Notes under the pieces: generated by a model
What the model was told of the DNA's origin: nothing
Databases searched by the model: none
Seen by the model: only the letters and a program-made list of their open reading frames with translations
Position numbers and translations under genes: made by a program
In this document: one piece after another, positions 1-5,778 of the stretch
How positions within the stretch are numbered: the first letter of the stretch is position 1
Layout of the letters: every line of letters starts with the position of its first letter
From: Comamonadaceae bacterium
Lineage (GTDB): Bacteria; Pseudomonadota; Gammaproteobacteria; Burkholderiales; Burkholderiaceae_C
Length of the DNA stretch: 5,778 nucleotides
Assembly: GCA_947454585.1 (NCBI GenBank)
Contig: CANGML010000121.1
Coordinates: 1-5,778, forward strand
Direction of reading: 5' to 3'

Positions 1-10
1 AGTTTGATTG

Positions 11-637
11 ATGAGTTTGATTCCCAAAAAAGGTACGGTTTACGTTGTTGACGACGACGAGGCTGTGCGCGATTCGCTGCAATGGCTGCTTGAGGGCAAG
101 GACTACCGTGTTCGTTGCTTTGACTCCGCTGAAACTTTTCTCAGCCGGTATGACGCACGCGAGGTCGCTTGCTTGATCGTGGACATCCGTATGGGTGGCA
201 TGACGGGCTTGGAATTGCAAGACAAACTGGTCGAGCGCAAATCCCCCTTGCCCATTGTTTTCATCACGGGCCACGGTGATGTACCAATGGCGGTCGACAC
301 CATGAAAAAAGGGGCGATGGACTTCATCCAAAAGCCTTTTGACGAGACAGCCTTGGTCAGCTTGGTCGAACGCATGTTGAGCCAAGCTAATGAATCTTTC
401 GCCGACTACCAACTTGCGGCAAGTCGCGATGCCTTGATGGCCAAACTCACCACGCGCGAATCCCAAGTGCTAGAGCGCATCGTGGCTGGCCGCTTGAACA
501 AGCAAATTGCAGACGACCTCGGCATCAGCATCAAAACAGTGGAAGCACACCGTGCCAACATCATGGAAAAGCTCAACGCCAACACCGTCGCCGATTTGCT
601 GAAAACAGCCCTCGGACAAAACGCACCCAAAGCCTAA
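11..637 (+). CDS. FixJ/NarL-type two-component response regulator, receiver + LuxR HTH
   Basis: A cytoplasmic DNA-binding response regulator of 208 aa, close to the usual FixJ length of about 200. Residues about 8-123 form the receiver domain. It shows the acidic cluster D14-D16, phosphoacceptor D58 in LIVDIRM, T86 in FITGHGD and K108 in QKPF, so every phosphorylation residue is present. Residues about 146-198 are a LuxR-type helix-turn-helix (LTTRE...NKQIADDLGISIKTVEAHRANIMEKL). By family knowledge, phosphorylation by a partner histidine kinase drives dimerisation and promoter binding; target genes cannot be read here. The start is ATG 11. An in-frame TGA at 5-7 leaves only TTG 8 as an alternative. 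A TGATG junction (TGA at 9-11) would suit an upstream kinase gene ending here with 1-nt overlap, but that gene is outside the window and is inferred. A terminator directly downstream separates this gene from folD. Confidence 0.93.
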   Translation: MSLIPKKGTVYVVDDDEAVRDSLQWLLEGKDYRVRCFDSAETFLSRYDAREVACLIVDIRMGGMTGLELQDKLVERKSPLPIVFITGHGDVPMAVDTMKKGAMDFIQKPFDETALVSLVERMLSQANESFADYQLAASRDALMAKLTTRESQVLERIVAGRLNKQIADDLGISIKTVEAHRANIMEKLNANTVADLLKTALGQNAPKA

Positions 638-661
638 CGCTGGCCTTAGGCTTAGGTTTTT
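630..661 (+). terminator. Possible accessory hairpin overlapping the response regulator stop codon
   Basis: AAGCCTAA (630-637, including the TAA stop) pairs perfectly with TTAGGCTT (646-653) around an 8-nt loop, and five T residues follow at 657-661 after a 3-nt gap. The 8-bp stem is AT-rich and weaker than the hairpin at 662-686. It may be a backup terminator or a 3'-end stabilising structure, and it may also be chance. Part of the 3' arm competes with the nearby GCCTTAGGC. Confidence 0.35.
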
Positions 662-686
662 AACGCCCGTGTCTCACGGGCGTTTT
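662..686 (+). terminator. Rho-independent terminator after the response regulator
   Basis: A perfect GC-rich hairpin starts 24 nt after the response regulator stop. ACGCCCGTG (663-671) pairs with CACGGGCGT (675-683) around the 3-nt loop TCT, with one further A-T pair at the base (662/684). It runs into TTTT at 683-686. The 5' flank has no matching A-tract, so it should work mainly for plus-strand transcription. It ends the response regulator transcript and isolates folD. Confidence 0.9.
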
Positions 687-711
687 CAATTCAACCCCTT
701 CTCTGTATACA
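683..711 (+). promoter_or_regulatory. Candidate sigma-70 promoter for folD
   Basis: TTTTCA (683-688, 4 of 6 matches to TTGACA) and TATACA (706-711, 4 of 6 to TATAAT) are separated by exactly 17 bp in the 81-bp gap before folD. The -35 box overlaps the T-run of the preceding terminator. Transcription would begin near 717-719, at or next to the folD ATG. Since a terminator lies upstream, folD needs its own promoter, and this is the best match I can see. The boxes are imperfect, so this is a prediction only. Confidence 0.35.
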
Positions 712-718
712 CAAGACC

Positions 719-1579
719 ATGACTGCACAACTGATTGACGGTAATGCCCTCTCCAAACAACTGCGCGCCCAAGTCGCCGCAGATACGGCGGCCCTCAAGG
801 CTCAGGGCTTGACACCGGGCTTGGCCGTGGTGCTTGTGGGCGACAACCCTGCTAGCCAGGTGTATGTGCGCAACAAGGTCAAAGCTTGTGAAGAGGCCGG
901 GCTGCACTCAGTCCTTGAAAAATACGAAGCCACCATGAGTGAGGCTGACTTGTTGGCGCGTGTGACAGCGTTGAACAACGATTCGTCAATCCACGGCATC
1001 TTGGTGCAACTGCCCTTGCCCGCCCACATCGATGCCCAAAAAGTGATCGAAGCCATCAGTCCCGCCAAAGACGTGGACGGCTTCCACATGGCCAGCGCAG
1101 GCGCTTTGATGACCGGCATGCCAGGATTTTGGCCCTGCACGCCCTATGGCTGCATGAAGATGTTGGAGAGCATTGGCTATAACCTGACAGGCAAACACGC
1201 GGTGGTGATTGGCCGAAGCAATATCGTAGGCAAGCCCATGGCGCTGATGCTTTTGCAACAAAACGCCACCGTCACCATTTGCCACAGCGGTACCCAAGAT
1301 TTGAAAGCGATGACCTTGCAAGCTGATGTCATCGTGGCGGCTGTGGGTAAGCGCAACGTGCTGACCGCCGACATGGTCAAGCCCGGTGCGGTGGTACTGG
1401 ACGTGGGCATGAACCGCAACGATGAAGGCAAACTTTGCGGCGATGTGGACTTCGACGGCGTGAAAGAAGTTGCCAGCTACATCACCCCCGTCCCTGGCGG
1501 CGTGGGCCCCATGACTATCACGATGTTGTTGGTGAACACCTTGGAATCAGCGCAACGCGCCCTATCTGATACCCATTGA
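719..1579 (+). CDS. folD: Bifunctional methylenetetrahydrofolate dehydrogenase / methenyltetrahydrofolate cyclohydrolase
   Basis: This cytoplasmic enzyme oxidises 5,10-methylene-THF with NADP+ and hydrolyses 5,10-methenyl-THF to 10-formyl-THF, supplying one-carbon units for purines and initiator fMet-tRNA. At 286 aa it has the standard bacterial FolD length. The catalytic domain carries YVRNK with Y49 and K53 (the K54 position of E. coli), Q97 in [10 protein letters not shown]120 in KDVDGFH, and PCTPYG at 140-144. The Rossmann part shows GRSNIVGKP at 165-173, and [10 protein letters not shown] at 257-266 is the C-terminal signature. All key residues are intact. The ATG at 719 fits the family N-terminus (TAQLIDGNA), but no good Shine-Dalgarno is visible, only ACAAG. 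It sits between a terminator and prlC, 56 bp downstream, with no terminator seen in that gap, so co-transcription with prlC is likely. Confidence 0.97.
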   Translation: MTAQLIDGNALSKQLRAQVAADTAALKAQGLTPGLAVVLVGDNPASQVYVRNKVKACEEAGLHSVLEKYEATMSEADLLARVTALNNDSSIHGILVQLPLPAHIDAQKVIEAISPAKDVDGFHMASAGALMTGMPGFWPCTPYGCMKMLESIGYNLTGKHAVVIGRSNIVGKPMALMLLQQNATVTICHSGTQDLKAMTLQADVIVAAVGKRNVLTADMVKPGAVVLDVGMNRNDEGKLCGDVDFDGVKEVASYITPVPGGVGPMTITMLLVNTLESAQRALSDTH

Positions 1580-1635
1580 AATTTGTGCTTTCGCTCTGCC
1601 AAGCTGTGCGGCCCTCTATTTCTTGAAAGTTTTGC

Positions 1636-3711
1636 ATGTCACTGAACAACCCGCTTCTCGATTTCTCGAATCACCCGCTGTTCGACGTGATTCAACCATC
1701 GCATATCGCGCCTGCACTTGACCAGCTGTTGCCTGCCGCAGATGCCGCGTTAGAGCAAGTCACCGCTGCTGACTTCCCTGCCGAATGGAAAGCCATGGCC
1801 ACGGTGCTCGATGTCGCCACTGAAAAACTCAGCCGTGCATGGGGCGCTGTGAGCCATTTGCACTCGGTGGCCGATACACCCGAATTGCGTGCGGCGTACA
1901 CCGAAGCCTTGCCGCGCGTGACCGAGTTCTACACGCGCTTAGGCGCAGACGAGCGCTTGTATGCCAAGTACAAAGCTATTCACGTGGCGAGCTTGAATGC
2001 CGAGCAACAACACGCCCACACCTTGGCCATGCGCAACTTTGTGCTGTCTGGTGCAGAGTTGGTAGGCGCGGCCAAAGAGCGCTTTGCCGCCATCCAAGAG
2101 CGTCAAGCCGAGGTGAGCCAAAAATTCAGCGAGAACGTGTTGGACGCCACCGACCAATGGTCGGCCATCGTGAGTGCCGATGAGCTGGCAGGCGTGCCTG
2201 AGGATGTGCTGCAAGCCACGCGCGCGGCCGCCGAAAAAGAGGGAATGACGGGCCATCAATTGAATTTAAAAATGCCGTGCTATTTGCCCATCATGCAGTT
2301 TGCCCACAGTTCGGCGCTGCGCAAGAAGCTCTACCGGGCCTACGCCACGCGCGCCTCAGACCAATCCGAAGCGGTGCAGGCAGGCAAAGCAGAGCAAGAC
2401 AACACCCCATGGGTGAAAGAAATACTGGCCCTGCGCCAAGAGGAAGCACAGCTCTTGGGCTATGCCAACTTCGCGGAAGTCTCACTGGCCGCCAAAATGG
2501 CCCAGTCACCCGCCGAGGTGATGGCGTTTTTGCGTGACCTCGCCAGGCGTGCCCGCCCCTACGCCGAAAAAGACGTGGCTGAAATGCGCGTCTTTGCGGT
2601 CGAGCACTTGAACATCCAAGACCCACAAGCTTGGGACTGGCCTTATATCGGTGAGAAGCTCAAAGAAGCGCGCTACGCTTTCAGCGAACAAGAAGTCAAA
2701 CCCTACTTCACGGCGCCCAAGGTGTTAGCCGGTTTGTTCAAAATTGTGGAAACCTTGTTTGAGGTGAGCATTCGCCGCGACGAGGCACCTGTCTGGCACC
2801 CAGCGGTTGAGTTCTATCGTATTGAAAGGCATTCGCAAGCCAACCGCACCCGCGGCTTGCCGCCTGAGCTCGTAGGCCAGTTCTACCTCGACCCCGGCGC
2901 ACGCGCAGGCAAACGCGGCGGCGCTTGGATGGACGATGTTCGCGCCCGTTGGTTGCGCCCCGATACAGGCGCACTGCAAACGCCAGTGGCTCACCTGGTG
3001 TGTAACTTTGCCGAAGGCGTGGGTAGCAAGCCGCCGCTGCTGACCCACGACGATGTGATCACCCTCTTCCACGAGTGCGGCCATGGCTTGCACCACATGC
3101 TCACGCAGGTCAACGAGCGCGATGTCTCAGGTATCAGCGGTGTGGAGTGGGACGCGGTCGAGTTGCCCAGCCAGTTCATGGAGAACTTCTGCTGGGAGTG
3201 GAGCGTGTTACGCCACATGACGGCACACGTCGACACCGGCGAGCCATTACCGCGCGCACTGTTTGACAAAATGCTAGCCGCGAAAAACTTCCAAAGTGGT
3301 TTGCAAACCTTGCGCCAAATTGAGTTCTCGCTGGTAGACATGCGCTTGCACACGGACGGCGCAAAAGCCCAAGACTTCATGCAAGTGCTGCGCGATGTGC
3401 GCGCTGAAGTGGCCGTGCTGCAAAGTCCGACTTGGGGTCGCTCGCTGCACACCTTCAGCCACATCTTTGCTGGCGGCTACGCGGCGGGTTACTACAGCTA
3501 CAAGTGGGCCGAGGTGTTGAGTGCAGACGCCTACGCCGCCTTTGAAGAAACGGCAGGAGCCGACGGCGATCCGAACATCGATACGGGCCGGCGCTACCGA
3601 GAAACTATCCTAGAAGTTGGCGGCAGTCGCCCCGCCATGGAATCGTTCAAAGCCTTTCGTGGTCGTGAACCCCAACTTGATGCCTTGCTACGTCACCAAG
3701 GCATGGCTTAA
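1636..3711 (+). CDS. prlC: Oligopeptidase A, M3 family zinc metallopeptidase
   Basis: A cytoplasmic thimet-type metallopeptidase that cleaves short peptides and, in E. coli, degraded signal peptides. Its 691 aa compare with about 680 for E. coli OpdA/PrlC, and it has no signal peptide. The N-terminal two thirds form the mostly helical channel-lining region. The zinc site is H479-E480-C481-G482-H483, with the third ligand at E509 in the VELPSQFMENF segment. The conserved KRGGAWMDD precedes it. The late AGGYAAGYYSYKWAEVLSADAY segment (from about residue 612, with Y619, Y620 and Y622) carries the family's substrate-binding tyrosines. HECGH replaces the more usual HEFGH, and a longer loop lies near residues 399-413; neither touches a ligand. 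The start ATG has GAAAG at 1625-1629, 6 nt upstream. It follows folD by 56 bp on the same strand and converges on the dehydrogenase gene. M3 membership is certain; the OpdA/PrlC name rests on length and motifs. Confidence 0.93.
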   Translation: MSLNNPLLDFSNHPLFDVIQPSHIAPALDQLLPAADAALEQVTAADFPAEWKAMATVLDVATEKLSRAWGAVSHLHSVADTPELRAAYTEALPRVTEFYTRLGADERLYAKYKAIHVASLNAEQQHAHTLAMRNFVLSGAELVGAAKERFAAIQERQAEVSQKFSENVLDATDQWSAIVSADELAGVPEDVLQATRAAAEKEGMTGHQLNLKMPCYLPIMQFAHSSALRKKLYRAYATRASDQSEAVQAGKAEQDNTPWVKEILALRQEEAQLLGYANFAEVSLAAKMAQSPAEVMAFLRDLARRARPYAEKDVAEMRVFAVEHLNIQDPQAWDWPYIGEKLKEARYAFSEQEVKPYFTAPKVLAGLFKIVETLFEVSIRRDEAPVWHPAVEFYRIERHSQANRTRGLPPELVGQFYLDPGARAGKRGGAWMDDVRARWLRPDTGALQTPVAHLVCNFAEGVGSKPPLLTHDDVITLFHECGHGLHHMLTQVNERDVSGISGVEWDAVELPSQFMENFCWEWSVLRHMTAHVDTGEPLPRALFDKMLAAKNFQSGLQTLRQIEFSLVDMRLHTDGAKAQDFMQVLRDVRAEVAVLQSPTWGRSLHTFSHIFAGGYAAGYYSYKWAEVLSADAYAAFEETAGADGDPNIDTGRRYRETILEVGGSRPAMESFKAFRGREPQLDALLRHQGMA

Positions 3712-3734
3712 ACACCCTGCCAGTCAGCGCGCTG

Positions 3735-4427
3735 TCACCAAGGAATTGCGAGCCCTTGGTAATCCACAAAGTGCGCCCCAGCTTGTGCAGGTAACCCATC
3801 CAAAGCACTGAGCAGTCCTGCCACCGATTGCGCTGGTGTGAGGCAGTCATGGGCAGGAACAAACGGCTCTGACAAACGCGACGCCACCGTACCCGGCTGC
3901 ATGGCCGCCACCACCAGTTGCGGGCGTTTACGAGCCGCTTCAATCGCCGCCGTCTGCAGCACCATGTTCAAGGCGGCTTTCGCGGCACGGTAACCATACC
4001 AACCGCCTTTACGGTTGTCGCTGAGGCTGCCCACGCGTGCCGACAATTTGGCGTAGATGCTGCGTTCCCGAGAAGCCAGCAAAGGCAAGAAGTGTTTGAG
4101 CAGCAACGCGGGGCCGATGGTGTTGACTTCAAACGCGCGGGCCAACTGTGTGGCGTTGAGGGCACCCATGTGTTTTTCTGGCCCCTGCCCGTCAATCGTT
4201 AAAGCACCGGTGGCATCGATGATCAGGTGAAACGGCCCGTTCAATGCGGCAGCCGCAGCAGCGATGCTGGCCTCGTCTTCTAAGTGAAACGACGGTTGCA
4301 AACTACGCGAGAGCCCTACCACTGCCGCACATGCGGTATCGGCCTGCAAGGCCTCGACAAACGCACAGCCCAGTGCACCCGATGCGCCTAGCACCAAGGC
4401 CCGATAAGCAGTGCCTAGGCTTTTCAA
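3735..4427 (-). CDS. Short-chain dehydrogenase/reductase, C-factor (CsgA)/sniffer-like, substrate unknown
   Basis: A cytoplasmic NAD(P)-dependent oxidoreductase of 230 aa if read from TTG at 4427. It is a single Rossmann domain. The cofactor loop GASGALG is at 14-20 after strand RALVL, DATGAL occupies the NNAG position, N102 lies in FEVNTIGPA, and the Y146/K150 pair is in YGYRAAK. PGT follows near residue 180. LSR after strand 2 (R41) suggests NADP(H) preference. The sequence resembles the C-factor/sniffer carbonyl-reductase-like group, but no substrate can be named. Two deviations are visible: the middle glycine of GxxxGxG is alanine, and the usual catalytic serine of ISSxxGS aligns with A130, with S129 and S134 nearby. 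The TTG start overlaps the rpiA stop as TTGA. A longer form from ATG 4520 or GTG 4469 would overlap rpiA extensively and lacks SDR character. It probably shares a transcript with rpiA. Confidence 0.85.
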   Translation of the reverse strand: MKSLGTAYRALVLGASGALGCAFVEALQADTACAAVVGLSRSLQPSFHLEDEASIAAAAAALNGPFHLIIDATGALTIDGQGPEKHMGALNATQLARAFEVNTIGPALLLKHFLPLLASRERSIYAKLSARVGSLSDNRKGGWYGYRAAKAALNMVLQTAAIEAARKRPQLVVAAMQPGTVASRLSEPFVPAHDCLTPAQSVAGLLSALDGLPAQAGAHFVDYQGLAIPW

Positions 4428-5122
4428 AACTTCAGCGTCTTCACGCCTTGGGAGGTGCCCAGCAAACACACCTGCGCTTTTTGATGGGCAAACACGCCCA
4501 CCGTCACCACGCCTGGCCATTGGCTGACATCGGTTTCAAATTGCAGAGGGTCGCTGATCTTCAAGCCCGTCACATCGATGATGTGTTGGCCGTTGTCTGT
4601 CACCAAGGGTTGGCCCGCTTTCAAACGTACCTTGGCGCTGCCGCCCATGGCAGCAAACTGACGCATCACGCGTGCGGTGGCCATGGGGATGACTTCAACG
4701 GGTAAGGGGAATGCACCTAGCGCATTCACCAGTTTGCTTTCATCGGCGATGCACACAAACATCTTGGATTGCGCAGCCACAATTTTTTCACGGGTCAACG
4801 CAGCACCACCGCCTTTGACCATATAGCCCTGATGATCGATTTCATCTGCACCATCAATGTAGACCGACAAGCTGTCCACCTCGGCGGCCTCAAAAACGGG
4901 GATGCCCAAAGCTTGCAAGCGTTCAGTCGATGCCACCGAGCTCGACACCGCACCTCGGATTTGATCTTTCATCGCGGCCAAGGCATCGATGAACTTGTTC
5001 ACCGTCGAGCCCGTGCCGACACCCACCACCTCGCCTGGCACCACGTATTGCAGGGCGGCTTGGCCCACCAAGGTCTTTAATTCATCTTGTGTCAGAGGGG
5101 CAGCATTTTGTGGGGTGCTCAT
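4424..5122 (-). CDS. rpiA: Ribose-5-phosphate isomerase A
   Basis: A cytoplasmic enzyme of the non-oxidative pentose phosphate pathway that interconverts ribose-5-phosphate and ribulose-5-phosphate without a cofactor. At 232 aa it matches RpiA, about 219 in E. coli, with a slightly longer N-terminus. Signatures run in order: [13 protein letters not shown] (33-45, phosphate loop), SSSVAST (60-66), YIDGADEID (88-96), [12 protein letters not shown] (102-113) and [10 protein letters not shown] (174-183). D90, D93, K103 and the catalytic base E112 correspond to E. coli D81, D84, K94 and E103, so it should be active. The start ATG at 5122 fits the family N-terminus. The reading frame stays open to 5404, but that extension is antisense to pyrD and has no RpiA similarity. 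The Shine-Dalgarno is weak. The stop overlaps the TTG start of the dehydrogenase, and pyrD diverges 44 bp upstream. Confidence 0.97.
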   Translation of the reverse strand: MSTPQNAAPLTQDELKTLVGQAALQYVVPGEVVGVGTGSTVNKFIDALAAMKDQIRGAVSSSVASTERLQALGIPVFEAAEVDSLSVYIDGADEIDHQGYMVKGGGAALTREKIVAAQSKMFVCIADESKLVNALGAFPLPVEVIPMATARVMRQFAAMGGSAKVRLKAGQPLVTDNGQHIIDVTGLKISDPLQFETDVSQWPGVVTVGVFAHQKAQVCLLGTSQGVKTLKF

Positions 5123-5166
5123 GGGCGAAAATCCAAGCTTGTATTGACCAAAGCTTGAGATTATCC
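5123..5166. promoter_or_regulatory. Compact divergent rpiA/pyrD intergenic region
   Basis: Only 44 bp separate the two divergent start codons, so the promoters must overlap each other or the opposite coding sequences. On the minus strand GATAAT (5165-5160) is a good -10-like hexamer that would give rpiA a leader of roughly 30 nt, but the matching -35 position, inside pyrD, reads GCGAAT and is poor. On the plus strand GAG at 5157-5159 is a plausible pyrD ribosome binding site, 7 nt before ATG. I see no convincing pyrD promoter here. Confidence 0.45.
5134..5157. repeat. Paired AAGCTT palindromes forming an inverted repeat
   Basis: CAAGCTT (5134-5140) and AAGCTTG (5151-5157) are reverse complements separated by 10 nt. 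Each contains the palindrome AAGCTT, with centres 16 bp apart. On the rpiA transcript they could fold into a 7-bp stem about 12 nt before the start codon. On DNA they could be a double operator half-site. Both readings are inference; the sequence shows only the repeat. Confidence 0.5.
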
Positions 5167-5778
5167 ATGTCGTTGTTGCCCTATTCGCTCGCCCGCCCAT
5201 TTCTGTTTGCGATGGATGCCGAAACCGCCCATGAGCACACGCTAGCCCTGTTGGCCCGCACACAAAACACACCGTTGGCTTGGGCCTATGGCCAAGCACG
5301 CGTGCAAGACCCCTTGCAACTGGCAGGCTTGACCTTTCCCAACCGGGTGGGCTTGGCGGCAGGCTTGGACAAAAATGCGCAATGCATCGATGGCTTAGCG
5401 GCAATGGGATTTGGCTTTGTCGAGGTTGGCACCGTCACGCCCAAAGGCCAGCCTGGCAACCCCAAACCTCGCATGTTTCGCTTGCCCGAGGCCAACGCCC
5501 TGATCAACCGCTTGGGTTTCAACAATGATGGCTTAGAAGCCTTCTTGGCCAACGTGAAGCAGGCAAAGTTTCGCAGCAAATTTGGCACCCCCATGCTGCT
5601 GGGCTTGAACATCGGTAAAAACGCCGTCACCCCGATCGAGAATGCGGCGCAGGACTACCTGATTTGCCTCGACGGCGTCTACCCGCATGCCGACTACGTG
5701 ACGGTCAACATCTCCAGCCCCAACACCAAAAACTTGCGCGAGTTGCAAAGCGATGAGGCGCTGGACGCCCTCATTGGC
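5167..5778 (+). CDS. pyrD: Dihydroorotate dehydrogenase (quinone), class 2; 3' end outside the window
   Basis: The first 204 codons of an FMN enzyme that oxidises dihydroorotate to orotate in pyrimidine synthesis and passes electrons to the quinone pool. Class 2 is shown by the N-terminal extension (residues 1-40, family role: amphipathic membrane-associating helices, with the AHEHT motif at 21-25) before the barrel. FMN-site segments are VGLAAGLDK (61-69), [20 protein letters not shown] (86-105), NRLGFNN (114-120, N119) and LGLNIGKN (145-152). NISSPNT (181-187) includes S184, equivalent to the E. coli catalytic base S175. The enzyme usually has about 335-350 aa, so roughly 40 percent is missing past the right edge; the frame is open to the last base. 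ATG 5167 matches the expected N-terminus and has GAG 7 nt upstream. It diverges from rpiA. Confidence 0.96.
   Translation, partial: MSLLPYSLARPFLFAMDAETAHEHTLALLARTQNTPLAWAYGQARVQDPLQLAGLTFPNRVGLAAGLDKNAQCIDGLAAMGFGFVEVGTVTPKGQPGNPKPRMFRLPEANALINRLGFNNDGLEAFLANVKQAKFRSKFGTPMLLGLNIGKNAVTPIENAAQDYLICLDGVYPHADYVTVNISSPNTKNLRELQSDEALDALIG

Noticed and set aside
8..13. TTG at 8 as the start of the response regulator.
   Set aside because: It adds a single residue next to ATG 11, which is the stronger start codon.
1..22. AGTTTGAT resembles the start of a 16S rRNA gene (27F primer region).
   Set aside because: Only about eight bases match, the continuation does not resemble 16S, and a clear response regulator frame begins here.
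2991..3464. Minus-strand 157-codon open frame inside prlC.
   Set aside because: It is antisense to the conserved zinc-site region of the peptidase, with no recognisable domain or ribosome binding site.
3725..3734. CAGCGCGCTG palindrome as a bidirectional terminator.
   Set aside because: It has no loop and no T-tract on either strand, so it does not fit an intrinsic terminator.
4428..4520. Extended dehydrogenase start at ATG 4520.
   Set aside because: The extra 31 residues overlap the rpiA C-terminus, precede the Rossmann strand by too much and look like out-of-frame sequence.
4244..4705. Plus-strand 153-codon open frame across the rpiA/dehydrogenase junction.
   Set aside because: It is antisense to two genes with intact family motifs, and its His/Arg/Gln-rich composition is typical of a shadow frame.
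5123..5404. N-terminal extension of rpiA from an ATG at 5404 (326 aa).
   Set aside because: The extension is antisense to the well-supported pyrD gene and has no RpiA motifs; ATG 5122 gives the normal length.
1..5778. A novel multi-gene system (defence, secondary metabolism, mobile cassette).
   Set aside because: All six genes belong to known families, five of them with clear housekeeping or regulatory roles. There are no unexplained gaps above 300 bp, no repeats of array type and no mobility genes.

Overview
The window looks like ordinary chromosomal core sequence from a betaproteobacterium, most likely Burkholderiales and probably Comamonadaceae (Limnohabitans or Rhodoferax type). This rests on moderately GC-rich, uniform-looking coding sequence, on the flavour of the proteins (the FolD, oligopeptidase A and class 2 PyrD versions resemble that group) and on remembered gene order. 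No database search was possible, so the taxon is an inference. I see no mobile element, tRNA, rRNA, CRISPR array or clear sign of horizontal transfer.

Layout, left to right. Bases 11-637 (+) encode a complete FixJ-type response regulator with a receiver domain and a LuxR helix-turn-helix. Its cognate kinase probably lies just outside the left edge. A strong rho-independent terminator follows at 662-686. Next come folD (719-1579, +; one-carbon folate metabolism) and, 56 bp later, a zinc oligopeptidase A of the M3 family, prlC (1636-3711, +). The second half contains a minus-strand pair, rpiA (5122-4424) followed by a small short-chain dehydrogenase (4427-3735). These two appear translationally coupled through a TTGA overlap. 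The dehydrogenase converges on prlC with only 23 bp between the stop codons. Finally pyrD (5167 to the right edge, +, truncated by the window) is transcribed divergently from rpiA across a 44-bp gap. pyrD remains open at the right end.

How the genes relate. folD, rpiA and pyrD are housekeeping genes that all feed nucleotide synthesis. FolD interconverts 5,10-methylene- and 10-formyl-THF, RpiA makes ribose-5-phosphate (the PRPP precursor), and PyrD oxidises dihydroorotate. PrlC degrades oligopeptides in the cytoplasm. The dehydrogenase has no assignable substrate. The response regulator is insulated from folD by its terminator and probably belongs with upstream genes.

I did not find an undescribed system. 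The points most worth a second look are local. They are the very compact rpiA/pyrD divergent region with paired AAGCTT motifs, the TTG start and coupling of the dehydrogenase, its atypical catalytic-serine position, and a promoter placement suggesting a very short or absent folD leader.
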